A stretch of 64,000 nucleotides of DNA from Laspinema palackyanum D2a (GCA_025370845.1 JAMXFF010000009.1:22676-86675); one strand, 5' to 3'. Shown: positions 36,854 to 45,969, counted from the first letter of the stretch. Notes: generated from the letters alone by a model not told the origin. Program-made: numbers and translations.

Positions 36854-37006
36854 TTGCCTTACAACCCTTTCCTCCCAGAGCAGTTGAATCGGTTTGACCG
36901 GGTTACGGTTTCACAGCACTACCCCAGTGCCAACCTGCATCAAGCCGGTTTAAATGATGCTTTAAAACCCACAGGCTTGGGCATTTTAACCATAAGTAAC
37001 TGGTGA
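36854..37006 (+). CDS. Possible 50-residue protein, or relic of a larger one
   Basis: An open frame beginning at TTG, with AGGGG six bases upstream and the TATAAT promoter about 35 bases before it. The frame is closed by TAG just ahead of the TTG and ends at TGA. The composition is protein-like (PYNPFLPEQLNRFD…NDALKPTGLGILTISNW) and unlike random translations of this region. It could be a small gene in front of the acyltransferase or the remnant of a broken one. I do not recognise it. Confidence 0.4.
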   Translation: MPYNPFLPEQLNRFDRVTVSQHYPSANLHQAGLNDALKPTGLGILTISNW

Positions 37007-37062
37007 ATTTTCCATTCTAATAAATTCTCACCGAATACTCTATCCTATAGGATTGAACGAAT

Positions 37063-38109
37063 ATGGGTGAAAAATTTTATTTTCCCAAACTTGATGCCAT
37101 TCGGGGAGCGGCCTGTTTTTATGTCTTAATTCATAACTTTATTTACGGTTTGCATAGCCTAGACCTAGTTCCAGATTTTGTAAAAATAATATTTGCTGCT
37201 GGACAAGAAGCCGTTATTGTTTTTTTTATTTTAAGTGGATTCCTGGTCAGAATTTCCTTGTTCCGTCACCCCAACTTGTCTTTTTGGAACTACTTAATTA
37301 AGCGATTTAGAAGAATCTATTTTCCTCTAATAATTTCCATGCTGCTTTCGATGCTAATTTTGGGTTTGAACGGAACCCTACTGCAGAGACTATCTGGACT
37401 GGACATTCTGGGTAATTTTCTCTTACTCCAGGATTTTGGGAGCGTGAAGCCCGGGACTTGGTTTTACCCTTTCTTAGGGAACCTACCCCTCTGGTCATTA
37501 TCTTACGAATGGTGGTTCTACATGATGTTTTATCCGCTCATTCATTGGGTTGTCAATCCCACAAGGCGGATTTACTATATCCTCTTATTTTCCGCAGATT
37601 CTTATGGAACCTATGTACTCTTACCCAATCAAATTTCCTTGATTTGTTCCTATTTTATTGTGGGATGGGTGGGAGTAGAAATGGCCAATATCTTTTTAAA
37701 AGATAGGAAATTTACGCTTAAAAATATGCGACCCGTCTTACTTGCCCTGTTAGGAATGGTGCTGATTTCAGCCATCCCTTTGTTGGGCGAATCTCAATTC
37801 AAGCCCGGTTACTATCCTTTTTTAATGTTTCGGCACTTCTTGGCGGCGTTGCTCCTGTTGACGGGTGGACTATATTGGTATCGTAATCACCTGATTTATT
37901 TTAATCAAATCTTGGGCTATTTCTCCATCTTAGCTCCCATTTCTTATGGACTTTATATCTTTAGCTATCCGATTTTAGTTCAATGGGGTTTAAATTCTAA
38001 TTTTCCGAAACATTGGGCGTTTTATGGATTAAATTTAATGATATTAATTGGCCTTGCCTATCTAACTGAGCGGAAGTGGCAACCGGCGATCGACCGCTGG
38101 TTTAAATAA
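37063..38109 (+). CDS. Acyltransferase 3 family membrane protein
   Basis: 348 residues with about ten membrane helices. It starts with the family pattern FPKLDAIRGAACFYVLIHN (R and H near the catalytic membrane face: DAIRG, VLIHNF), then FFILSGFLVRISL and the SYEWWFYMMFYP segment. Members O-acetylate or O-acylate exopolysaccharides, lipids or glycans. A glycoside hydrolase-like and a glycosyltransferase gene follow on the other strand, so a cell-surface glycan is the likely target, but this is context only. The start ATG follows an AT-rich leader. Confidence 0.88.
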   Translation: MGEKFYFPKLDAIRGAACFYVLIHNFIYGLHSLDLVPDFVKIIFAAGQEAVIVFFILSGFLVRISLFRHPNLSFWNYLIKRFRRIYFPLIISMLLSMLILGLNGTLLQRLSGLDILGNFLLLQDFGSVKPGTWFYPFLGNLPLWSLSYEWWFYMMFYPLIHWVVNPTRRIYYILLFSADSYGTYVLLPNQISLICSYFIVGWVGVEMANIFLKDRKFTLKNMRPVLLALLGMVLISAIPLLGESQFKPGYYPFLMFRHFLAALLLLTGGLYWYRNHLIYFNQILGYFSILAPISYGLYIFSYPILVQWGLNSNFPKHWAFYGLNLMILIGLAYLTERKWQPAIDRWFK

Positions 38110-38147
38110 GCCGATCGCCCCTCTAGCCACCCCTCCCAAACTCTCCC

Positions 38148-39296
38148 CTAAAACCGACTTTTCAGCCAATCTAACCAACCAGAACCCCGGCGGTTTGTCC
38201 TCCCAGTCGGCTGATTCGCAACCCATTGATTTAACTCTAAAGCAGTGGGAAATGGCACCGGGCTACTATAGCGCGATCGCAATGGTTTCGCTAACGCATT
38301 ATCATCTTCCCTTAACCCTTCATAGAAAAATAACACCTCTCCCGGAAGCCCACAAGCCCGATTGTAGTCGATCGCGCTTAACAAATATTCTGGACTAATC
38401 CGATATTTGCCTAACTTAATCAAAATCCCCGGAGAAATTCGCGGTAACTGTTCTGAAAAACAAGGGCTTTTCACCATCTGATTAACTACCCGTTGATAAC
38501 TCTGAAAATCCCGGCGATAAATCTGAGGATGGATCAAATCCGTCAGTCCTCGGTTTAGCCAGGTTTGAGAATCTTGCAGGTACTCATTCAAACACCAAGG
38601 ATAAATATTCGGGGAAAGGGAAACCAACAAATGGGGATTAATCGCCTTAATTTGTTGATAGAGTTTCGATAAAAATTCCGTGAGTAAATCCGCACGCCAC
38701 TTCAACCACTGGGCGTCTTGACAATTGGACGGGGGATCGCACTGAAAGCTTTGGCGGTAAAGGTTGCGAGTAAATTCATCATAGCCCCCTTCCCGGGGAA
38801 ATGCCGGGAGGCGATCGTCCCCTTGGATGCCTGCGATCGGGTAATTTTGGACCACTTCCAGGATTAACTGTAACAAGAAGTCTTGGACCTCTGGGTGCAA
38901 TGCATTCATCCACTCAAACCCATTTTTGTTGAGGAGATTTCCTGACAGGTCCTTGGCCGCCCATTCTGGTTTTTTTTGCAGCAACATTCCCCCATTGGAC
39001 TGATAGGAACTGGCGAATCCATATTCAAACCAGGGAATCACCGCAATCCCCGACGAGTTGGCCGCTTCAATGAGTTCTGCTAAGGGGTCTCGACCTTGAT
39101 AAAGCGGATCACTTTCCATGCCAAAGGTCTGCTTTAAAACTCGACTGGGATAGAGGGTGAATCCTTTGGTCCAGACGACGGGAAAGACCACATTAAATCC
39201 CGTTTCGGCGAGAAAGGCGATTGCTTCATTAATTCTTTCTTTGGATCGGAAGACTTGACTATCGGTGGTCGTCATCCAAACGCCGCGTATTTCCAT
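38148..39296 (-). CDS. GHL10-type family 10-like glycosylhydrolase
   Basis: 382 residues, no signal peptide. It opens with EIRGVWMTTTDSQVF, the strand that starts the GHL10 (formerly DUF187) TIM barrel, and continues with NVVFPVVWTKGFTLYPS, AVIPWFEYGFASSY, and IAGIQGDDRLPAFP, where the acidic residues of the barrel lie. The family acts on glycans, in some members denuded peptidoglycan. A second, longer, exported member is at 58,935-60,491. This one seems cytoplasmic or exported by another route. It is a separate transcript from the glycosyltransferase upstream, which has its own terminator. Confidence 0.85.
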   Translation of the reverse strand: MEIRGVWMTTTDSQVFRSKERINEAIAFLAETGFNVVFPVVWTKGFTLYPSRVLKQTFGMESDPLYQGRDPLAELIEAANSSGIAVIPWFEYGFASSYQSNGGMLLQKKPEWAAKDLSGNLLNKNGFEWMNALHPEVQDFLLQLILEVVQNYPIAGIQGDDRLPAFPREGGYDEFTRNLYRQSFQCDPPSNCQDAQWLKWRADLLTEFLSKLYQQIKAINPHLLVSLSPNIYPWCLNEYLQDSQTWLNRGLTDLIHPQIYRRDFQSYQRVVNQMVKSPCFSEQLPRISPGILIKLGKYRISPEYLLSAIDYNRACGLPGEVLFFYEGLREDDNALAKPLRSRYSSPVPFPTALELNQWVANQPTGRTNRRGSGWLDWLKSRF

Positions 39297-39340
39297 GATA
39301 TTTTTGTTGAGGGGTTAGGCTGAAGGGACTATCGAGATAA

Positions 39341-39372
39341 AACCCCGTAGGCGGGTTTGAACCTACGGGGTT
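39341..39372 (-). terminator. Terminator of the glycosyltransferase gene
   Basis: Perfect 11-bp stem AACCCCGTAGG/CCTACGGGGTT. On the minus strand a TTTTAT tract follows. It is about 190 bases after the glycosyltransferase stop. Confidence 0.7.
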
Positions 39373-39563
39373 AGAAGGAATGCAGGGGGTTAATCCGAGG
39401 GATAGATCTGAGCATTTGGCCCTCATCCCCCAACCCCTTCTCCCATTTTGGGAGAAGGGGAGACGGATTCAAAGTCCCTCGCCCAATTTGGGCCGCCATC
39501 GATTTAGGGTGAGGGGGAGGGATGGACTCAATCCCACAAAAACCGTTGGTCTAAAACCCAGTC

Positions 39564-40838
39564 CTAAGCGATCGCTTTTTCTAGGTGGGGTTCTATGAGG
39601 GTCTCTGTCAGCAGTTGCTGATAAAGTTCGCCCAGTTGTGTGGCGACTCCATCCCAACTAAACAGGTTTTCTACTCGTTGACGGGATGCTTCTGCGAGGC
39701 GATCGCCCCAAGTGGGATTAGACAGAATCCGATCAATGGCTTCAGCAAATGCGGCATCATCCTGGGGTGGACAGAGTAATCCCGTTTCTTCCGCTTTCAC
39801 ACTAAATTGTAATCCACCCACATCACTGGCAATCACCGGAGTGCGACTTGCCATTGCTTCGATCGCCACTAATCCAAAGGGCTCATAGTGACTGGGGACC
39901 ACACAGATATCGGCGGCGGCGTAATACTGCGGCAGCAACTCATCGCCGATCCGTCCTGGGAAATGGGTGATCTCCCGGAGACCCAACTCGTCCACGATCG
40001 CCTCAATGCGATCGCGCTCAATGCCATCACTTTGACCTGGACGGGAACCCCCGGCAATGATTAAACTCAGGTTGGTATTCTCTCGGGACTGCGATCGGGC
40101 CACGGCACGAACTAAGGTTTCGATTCCTTTGCGCGAGTCAAACCGACCCACATATAAGACCACTTTTTTTTCCGGTGCAATTCCCAAAGCCGATCGCGCT
40201 TCCTGCTTTTGAATTGATCCAAAGCGGTGGATATCGGTGCCACAGGGAATAATCTGGATAGTCCCCTTCTGGGATACCAGGGTTCGGATATGGTCTTGTT
40301 CCTGGGGAGAGGTGGCGACAATCCGTTCTGCCGTTTCCAGGACTGCCTTCTCTACTCCCAACCGGGTGGTGGCGATCGTCGGAATCGTGGCGATCGATTT
40401 ATACTTCACAGCGCCCAAGGAGTGGTAAACATGGACTTGCTTCACTCCTTGTTGTTTCTTGAGTTCCATTCCCACCCAGGCAGAGAGCCAGTAATTGGTG
40501 TGAACTAATTTATATTCTATTCCCGCTTGTTGTTGAAACTGAATCAATGCCTCAACAAAGGTCGGTAAATACTCAAAAATCTCTTGCCGAGGGACGAAGG
40601 ATTCTGGACCCGCCACTAATCGAATGGTGCGGCAATTGGGGGCGTGTTCTACTACAGTTGGGTCTTCTGCATTAGCCTTGCGGGTAAACATATCAACTTG
40701 CCACCCTTGCTGGGCGAGTGCCTCACCGACTTGACGGACGTAAACGTTTTGTCCACCCGCCTCTTCTTTCCCGATTTCTACGGCAGGGTCGCCGTGAACT
40801 GAAATTAGGGCAATGTGTTGGTTAGCTTTTACGGCCAT
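39564..40838 (-). CDS. GT4-type glycosyltransferase (sucrose-phosphate synthase/MshA-like fold)
   Basis: 424 residues from the ATG at 40,838 (an in-frame ATG at 40,874 would add 12). The N-terminal domain has HIALISVHGDP and EEAGGQNVYVRQVGEAL, the donor/acceptor loop shared by MshA and sucrose-phosphate synthases. The C-terminal domain has LYVGRFDSRKGIETL, IIAGGSRPG and the E-x7-E motif EPFGLVAIEAM. It transfers a sugar from an NDP-sugar. The exact acceptor is not clear. Genome annotations often call such genes sucrose synthase-like. It is single, followed by a terminator. Confidence 0.87.
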   Translation of the reverse strand: MAVKANQHIALISVHGDPAVEIGKEEAGGQNVYVRQVGEALAQQGWQVDMFTRKANAEDPTVVEHAPNCRTIRLVAGPESFVPRQEIFEYLPTFVEALIQFQQQAGIEYKLVHTNYWLSAWVGMELKKQQGVKQVHVYHSLGAVKYKSIATIPTIATTRLGVEKAVLETAERIVATSPQEQDHIRTLVSQKGTIQIIPCGTDIHRFGSIQKQEARSALGIAPEKKVVLYVGRFDSRKGIETLVRAVARSQSRENTNLSLIIAGGSRPGQSDGIERDRIEAIVDELGLREITHFPGRIGDELLPQYYAAADICVVPSHYEPFGLVAIEAMASRTPVIASDVGGLQFSVKAEETGLLCPPQDDAAFAEAIDRILSNPTWGDRLAEASRQRVENLFSWDGVATQLGELYQQLLTETLIEPHLEKAIA

Positions 40839-41607
40839 AGTTTTGTTTTCACCGGAATTCGACAAACAGCACAAAGCAGTCCGACGCGATCGCCAGCTCG
40901 TGCCTGATTATTTAGAATCGCGAATGTTGCAGCTTTTACCCGAATCTAGCCTTGACATTCGTTGAAAATGGGGTTTTCGATCATCAGCGATCGCGGGCAT
41001 TAGTTTGATCACACTGGGTTAAGCAGCAATACCGCTTCTTACCTGATTACAGCTCACTTTTTTCCCTCCCGGGTTAACGTGAGAGACAATTCGCTACTAG
41101 ATAGGGTTACTATTCATAATCCAACCGACTTGAGGGCTTGGGCGAGTTGAGTCAGGTGACTCACTTTGGATTGGAAGTTTCAATAGTTTATCATCTTTTA
41201 ATCTTTTTTGAAAATCTCCCCCAGAAGTCTTGCTAGGTTTGACTTTAAGGGAAAATAAACCGGCAAAAAAGAATGGATTTCACGCCAATTTCCCTAGACC
41301 TGCCTGGTTCAGAGTACAGCATTGAGAAGATCACCCGGGTTTCTTTACAAAATTCTTACGGGCTTTGTAATCTGGAGGCTAGGAAACCCGGTTTCTGATT
41401 CCAGGGTTCTCATACTGTACCGGCGTCCGAGATCAAACCCTGAACCGGGCACAGGCGGGGCCAGGTCCTCCCGTCCTAATTTCAGAACCTACTTGGGATG
41501 CCAGCCCCTGCGGAGGTTTCAACCCCCAACGGTTATCGCCACGGGTCCAATATCTCAGGTCTTATCCAGTTTTTTTGAAAAAATTGGAAAATTCCTCGCC
41601 AAAGGTC
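40839..41607. other. Intergenic region between glycosyltransferase and tRNA-Ser
   Basis: About 770 bases. A plus-strand frame of about 40 codons at 40,845-40,965 ends in VPDYLESRMLQLLPESSLDIR-like residues (VPDYLES, LLPESSLDIR) but lacks a credible start and overlaps the glycosyltransferase leader, so I do not call it. Otherwise I see no gene. Confidence 0.4.
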
Positions 41608-41636
41608 TTTTCAGACCGAAAAAAACCTGCTATGAT
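41608..41636 (+). promoter_or_regulatory. Promoter of tRNA-Ser
   Basis: -35 TTTTCA, a 17-base spacer and -10 TATGAT, predicting a start about nine bases ahead of the mature tRNA. Confidence 0.5.
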
Positions 41637-41651
41637 GTCTCAAGACACCTT

Positions 41652-41740
41652 GGAGAGGTGGCTGAGCGGTTGAAAGCGGCAGATTGCTAATCTGTTTTAC
41701 GATTTTAATCGTAACGAGGGTTCGAATCCCTCCCTCTCCG
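41652..41740 (+). tRNA. tRNA-Ser(GCU)
   Basis: 89 bases. Acceptor stem GGAGAGG/CCTCTCC, anticodon arm GCAGA-TTGCTAA-TCTGT with anticodon GCT at 41,686-41,688, a long variable arm (ACGATT/AATCGT) typical of class II serine tRNAs, and T-loop GTTCGAATC. CCA is not encoded. It reads AGC and AGU codons. Confidence 0.97.
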
Positions 41741-41841
41741 TTCTCAAACAACCCGACTCACGAGAGTTAACTCTCGGCAACTCAGAGTGGCTCTCATTTT
41801 ACTCTGCATGGGAATGGGTCAGTGGAGAGCTAGTTATTTTG

Positions 41842-41880
41842 AAAATCCCCCACGCCTTGCCAAGGTCCTGGGGGATTTTT
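41842..41880. terminator. Bidirectional terminator between tRNA-Ser and the outer-membrane-like gene
   Basis: Long stem AAAATCCCCC/GGGGGATTTT around an 18-base loop, with T/A tracts on both sides. It is 28 bases from the stop of the minus-strand gene. Confidence 0.7.
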
Positions 41881-41908
41881 GATTAGGGGGTTTTGGTGTT
41901 GGTAATCC

Positions 41909-42757
41909 TTACCAGCGATAACCTACGCCGATATAGCCAACGGGGAAGGGAATTACATCGTCAAAGAAGTACAACCCTGCACCGATATTGCCCCCAGCGT
42001 ACCAGCCATTATCCCACTGATAATCGCCACCAATCGTAGCGTAGGGTAATACCAAAGCAAAGGTTCCCACGCCCCAGGATCCAGTAAACTGCCCGGGAAC
42101 CGCAGGTTGAAAGTATTTTTTGTAGGAGACGCCGAGTCCCACGTTAATACCCAGGACGCTATCAATGCCGGGACCGTCCATCCTGACCCATCCAAAGTTG
42201 GGTAAATCAAAACCCGCGCTGTAGCGATAATTGGGAAAACGAGCCTGAGCCAGATCCGATGCCGAGGGGGATTGTGCTTCGGTGTTTTCCGGAAGGATAG
42301 CGGCACCCCTGACGAAATCCCCTTTATTAAAGTCAATGGATAATTCCAAATCTTCAAGACTGGCGCGCTCAGTTTCGGTGAGTTGCTCGATCGCCGTTTC
42401 GTCTTCTTCCTGAGTCGGTTGTGCTTCTAGGTCCATTTCCGATTCCCGGGGGAATTGCGCTTCGCTGTTTTCCGGAAGGATAGCTGCGTCCCTTACAAAG
42501 TCCCCTTGATTAAAGTCAATGGACAGTCCCAAATCCTCAAGACTGGCGCGGTCAGTTTCGGTGAGTTGCGGTATCCAAGTCTCACCGTCTTCCTGAGTCG
42601 GTTGTGCCTCTAGGTCCATCGACCAGTGCATCTCCTGATTGGGTTGTTCTGGGAGACTGAAATCTTGCGCTGTAGCCGGTAAAGCCTGCTGGATCCCTAA
42701 CCAAGGTAATACCATCAAAGCACTATATCCTGCCCATTTTTTCCTCACACCCATCAT
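41909..42757 (-). CDS. Exported outer-membrane-like protein with a 61-residue internal duplication
   Basis: 282 residues. Signal peptide about 1-31 (ending ATAQ). Residues 47-107 and 108-168 are tandem copies starting MDLEAQPTQE and containing QLTET(D/E)RASLEDL, SIDFN and AAILPENxEAQ. The copies are 183 bp apart in DNA and still very similar. The C-terminal 110 residues are beta-strand-rich with alternating aromatics and end in GVGYRW, as in outer-membrane beta-barrels. The neighbour at 43,197 has a similar barrel-like end (GGGYRF), so the two may be distant relatives. Function unknown. Confidence 0.7.
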   Translation of the reverse strand: MMGVRKKWAGYSALMVLPWLGIQQALPATAQDFSLPEQPNQEMHWSMDLEAQPTQEDGETWIPQLTETDRASLEDLGLSIDFNQGDFVRDAAILPENSEAQFPRESEMDLEAQPTQEEDETAIEQLTETERASLEDLELSIDFNKGDFVRGAAILPENTEAQSPSASDLAQARFPNYRYSAGFDLPNFGWVRMDGPGIDSVLGINVGLGVSYKKYFQPAVPGQFTGSWGVGTFALVLPYATIGGDYQWDNGWYAGGNIGAGLYFFDDVIPFPVGYIGVGYRW

Positions 42758-42960
42758 AGCCCTCCAAATTCATCAATAAATGTGAATTATTTTGCTTCGT
42801 TTTTGCATGAGTTCGGGTTCAGGGAAAGTGACATTGGGGGGAAAGGAATTGGCGATTGAACGCAATGGATTCTTGAGAACAAAGCCCCGAGATTTTCCCA
42901 ATGAATCAGAGTGTTCCATAAACCGCGAAATCCGCAAACTAAAAGCAAAAACTCCTAGCC

Positions 42961-43005
42961 ATCTGCCCTTCCAGGACAAGGCTCGGATAACCGAGAAGGG
43001 CAGAT
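42961..43005. terminator. Two-stem hairpin, probable terminator region
   Basis: Outer stem ATCTGCCCTT/AAGGGCAGAT encloses a second stem CTCGG-ATAA-CCGAG and an 11-base strand. It lies 190 bases after the outer-membrane-like gene at 43,197 and just ahead of the one at 42,757. Confidence 0.5.
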
Positions 43006-43196
43006 GCTAAAACATTGCTAATCTAATCCATCCCACCCGCAGATGCAATCTTCCCGGAGATGTATTTTAGGGGTTGTGTGAACAAAATTTAACAAATAGG
43101 AGAGGGCGGAATAGTCCACTTTTACCGCAGATGGAGGGAAAGGGCGATCGCTAATCCGATAAGGAACTTAACCGAAAGGGTTTACAGCAGAGGCAT

Positions 43197-43991
43197 TTAG
43201 AACCGATACCCTCCCCCCACAAAGATCCCGACTTCAACCTCCTCGACATACCCAACATTTAAGGCAGCGTTGGCAACAAATCGGTCAAATAAGACTCGAT
43301 CAATTCCCACAGTGCCAAAAAATCCAATGAAATTATCCTCATCCGTAGAAAGCGCAATCCCACTGCCAATATAAGGAGCAAGATCGACTTGTAAGCTATC
43401 TTCCGTATCGGCAAAGGGAAAGTCAATGGTGACCGGAACCATCACCATCAAGTGTTCTCCAAACAAGAGGGAAGGACGGACAGACACTTGCTCCGCGAGG
43501 CCAATTTTACTCGTCAAGGCAAAACTGCCTCCTCCCAGGGGACTAGCATCATCACTTAACCCAATATTAATGGCAGCACCAATATAGTTACCCACTCCCC
43601 GACTGGTTCGACCCAGTTCGATATCGTTATCTCGTTGAGCCAAAACCGGATTGTTTTCGGCTTCAGTAGCCGAATTTTGGGGAACCGTTTGCGGACTGGG
43701 AACTCTGAAATAATGGGGAGTAGTAATCGCTGTAGTTCCCGTTAATAATTCCGCAAAATTTTCCGATTCAGCCGCGAGTAACGGGGGTGGATTGACCCCC
43801 TCAGACTGGACCTCCCCTGAGAGCGGTCCAACCGAGGTATCCTCCGGCAACTGACCGATCGCCTTTAAGCCCCATTCCCTAGCGACATCGCCCGAGAATG
43901 GCTCGGCCATCGCTCTTTTTACACCACCCTCACCACCGAGAGCAATCAAACCGAATAGAAAAACACCAGTTGCGATCGATAGAAACTTCAC
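43197..43991 (-). CDS. Exported outer-membrane beta-barrel-like protein
   Basis: 264 residues. Signal segment about 8-30 (ending AMAEP). A low-complexity linker (about 35-125) leads to a beta-rich domain of about 130 residues (YIGAAINIGL, VSVRPSLLFGEHLMVMVPVTIDF, LAPYIGSGIAL, AALNVGYVEEVEVGIFVGGGYRF) ending in a terminal aromatic, the signal for outer-membrane insertion. It is likely an eight-stranded barrel. Ligand unknown. It lies upstream of the related-looking gene on the same strand, but about 440 bases and a stem separate them. Confidence 0.7.
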   Translation of the reverse strand: MKFLSIATGVFLFGLIALGGEGGVKRAMAEPFSGDVAREWGLKAIGQLPEDTSVGPLSGEVQSEGVNPPPLLAAESENFAELLTGTTAITTPHYFRVPSPQTVPQNSATEAENNPVLAQRDNDIELGRTSRGVGNYIGAAINIGLSDDASPLGGGSFALTSKIGLAEQVSVRPSLLFGEHLMVMVPVTIDFPFADTEDSLQVDLAPYIGSGIALSTDEDNFIGFFGTVGIDRVLFDRFVANAALNVGYVEEVEVGIFVGGGYRF

Positions 43992-44184
43992 AGTGACTCC
44001 TAATAGTTACTTCAATGTTAAAGGGGGGAATTTTTTATTCGGAAAAGCAGAATTCAGCCTCAACCGAGCCATTGTCATGAGTAGACCCATGCAGAACCCG
44101 AACCCACGCGAAACCCAGGCGATCGCCTTGAGTTTTCACCCAGAAAAATCCTCACCCCCCAAAAACGCCAAAACCAGTCCAGTT

Positions 44185-45120
44185 TTACAGCGAACCCACT
44201 GCCTGGGCGACTTGTTGGGAAACAAAGGGCAAAATAGCTTCATTTTTGCTGTGCGCCTTCCCTTCGGTAAAGACCACCAATAAATAAGGGCGCTGTTCCG
44301 GTAATTCAATATAAGCCGCATCGTGGCGCACTGTACTGGTTAAACCTGCTTTAGACCAAATCCGAGTTTGGCGATCGAGTCCCGCACCCAAAAACCCCGT
44401 CACTTGATTTTCCGGGTCCTCCGCCAGGTCCTCGGGTTCTAGCGATCGCTTCATTAACTTCATCATCGCCGTGGTTGCCTTCCCTGAAACCGCCACCCCA
44501 CCGACAATACTATGCAACAGGCGTGCCGTTGCATTGGTGGTCAGCATATTCCGATTTTCCATTAACTCTCCCAGGAAAACCCGCTCCCGACCATAGGCCC
44601 CATCACACCAAGTTTTGTGATTAACATTAATCGATTCCAATTCCGGCCATCCCAGGGACTGAAAGTAGCGATTGACTAAATTGCGCTGATGCTTCCAGGT
44701 TTCAAACGGTCCAGCAGACAATTCGGGACCACTGGTAGTCCCGGTTAACACATCCACCACCAGACTCGTGGCATCATTGCTGGAGTCCACAATCATATCT
44801 CGGATGGCCCGTTCTAACTCCGGGGAAGTCTGAATCATCTCTTTTTCCATCCATTCATAAACCGCGACGAGATAGAACAGCTTGACCACACTTGCCGGAT
44901 AAATCCGTTCCACGCCGCGATAGTTAAATCCCCGCACGGGATGGTCCCAAAAGGCATCGGGACTCAGGGCACCGCCGGTATTCACCGAGACGGGTGGGTC
45001 ATAAACCACCCAAGTCATGGCCAGTTGGTTGCGGTTTAATTGGGGAAATTGCTCCCAGGTTGCCGCTAAAATGCGATCGCCTAAGTTTTCGAGTTGCTCG
45101 TCTTTGCGGAAAAATGTCAT
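44185..45120 (-). CDS. Class A beta-lactamase-like serine hydrolase (SxxK family)
   Basis: 311 residues without a clear signal peptide. SxxK is PASVVK (S77, K80), the SxN-like motif is SSN (113-115), and a KTG-like triad appears as SKAGLTS (KAG). The overall order fits the beta-lactamase/transpeptidase-like class A fold, but the Omega-loop glutamate motif of true beta-lactamases is not obvious. Such cyanobacterial proteins are probably peptidoglycan-related or hydrolases of other amides. Antibiotic resistance cannot be assumed. It is divergent from an NlpC/P60 endopeptidase gene, which supports a wall role. Confidence 0.82.
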   Translation of the reverse strand: MTFFRKDEQLENLGDRILAATWEQFPQLNRNQLAMTWVVYDPPVSVNTGGALSPDAFWDHPVRGFNYRGVERIYPASVVKLFYLVAVYEWMEKEMIQTSPELERAIRDMIVDSSNDATSLVVDVLTGTTSGPELSAGPFETWKHQRNLVNRYFQSLGWPELESINVNHKTWCDGAYGRERVFLGELMENRNMLTTNATARLLHSIVGGVAVSGKATTAMMKLMKRSLEPEDLAEDPENQVTGFLGAGLDRQTRIWSKAGLTSTVRHDAAYIELPEQRPYLLVVFTEGKAHSKNEAILPFVSQQVAQAVGSL

Positions 45121-45243
45121 GGTTCTCTCTGAGGTTGTTTAATTCAAACGTTAGAAGTCAGAATCAATTATTCTCTCTTCTAGCGACTTTTCGGCTGCTG
45201 TCGCGTTACTGTGCCTTAACAATTAAGCATTTATTTCTAAACT

Positions 45244-45969
45244 ATGGTCTTGGTGAGTCAGCTTCAATTTAATCTAGCTTCTAAAGGGTCCGATACACCG
45301 CAATATCGCTGCCGAGTCAGTCTCAATCTCTATGATTCCCCGCAGTGCGAGGCCCTGGCAACCCAGGCATCCGAGGGCCGTCTGCTGAGAATTGTCCTCC
45401 CTCCGACGGAGGGGGCTGTGGGGGTCAAATTATGTGAAGATGACTATCCTGGATGGCTGGCAGTTGCGGATTTGGAGAATCTGGACTTAGCCGAGTCCCC
45501 TTACCAGGCGATCGCCCTTGACCGGACCCAAATAGAACCCCAAATCCCCGCCATCATTGCCTTTACCCACCAAGCCATGAGCGTCCCCAATCAGTACCTC
45601 TGGGGAGGGACCGTCGCCCCCAACTATGACTGTTCCGGATTAATGCAGGCCGCTTTCCGGACCGCTCAAGTGTGGTTACCTCGGGATGCCTATCAACAGG
45701 AAGCCTTTACCCAACCCATACCCATCGACGAATTGCAGTCAGGGGATCTCGTATTTTTTGGAACCCCAGAAAAAGCCACCCATGTGGGCCTTTATCTCGG
45801 GGAGGGTCGGTATATCCACAGTTCCGGAAAAAAAGTGGGACGCAACGGCATCGGCATCGATGTCCTTGCGGAAAACAGCGATGATCCCATCAGTCGTAAC
45901 TATTATCAACAACTCCGGGGTGCAGGGCGAGTTTTAAGGAGTTATTTGCCGCAAGACTCGGAAACCTAA
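45244..45969 (+). CDS. NlpC/P60 (C40) cysteine endopeptidase with SH3-like N-terminal domain
   Basis: 241 residues. An N-terminal SH3b-like region (about 20-80) targets peptidoglycan. The catalytic half has NYDCSGLMQ (C130), ATHVGLYLG (H180) and YIHSSG (H192 as polar third residue). Close homologues from Anabaena/Nostoc are characterised as gamma-D-glutamyl-L-diamino acid endopeptidases acting on free peptidoglycan peptides. Such an activity in muropeptide recycling is expected here. No signal peptide is seen, in keeping with a recycling role. Divergent from the SxxK hydrolase with a 123-base shared upstream region. Confidence 0.9.
   Translation: MVLVSQLQFNLASKGSDTPQYRCRVSLNLYDSPQCEALATQASEGRLLRIVLPPTEGAVGVKLCEDDYPGWLAVADLENLDLAESPYQAIALDRTQIEPQIPAIIAFTHQAMSVPNQYLWGGTVAPNYDCSGLMQAAFRTAQVWLPRDAYQQEAFTQPIPIDELQSGDLVFFGTPEKATHVGLYLGEGRYIHSSGKKVGRNGIGIDVLAENSDDPISRNYYQQLRGAGRVLRSYLPQDSET

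Noticed and set aside
40845..40965. Small plus-strand gene opposite the glycosyltransferase leader
   Set aside because: Protein-like ending but no start codon with a ribosome binding site, and it overlaps the leader of a sure gene.
41322..41690. Open frame of 122 codons running into tRNA-Ser
   Set aside because: It covers the tRNA promoter and half of the tRNA; composition is not protein-like.
44185..45120. Antibiotic-resistance beta-lactamase
   Set aside because: SxxK and SxN are present but the Omega-loop motif and a signal peptide are not clear; a wall-related role fits better.
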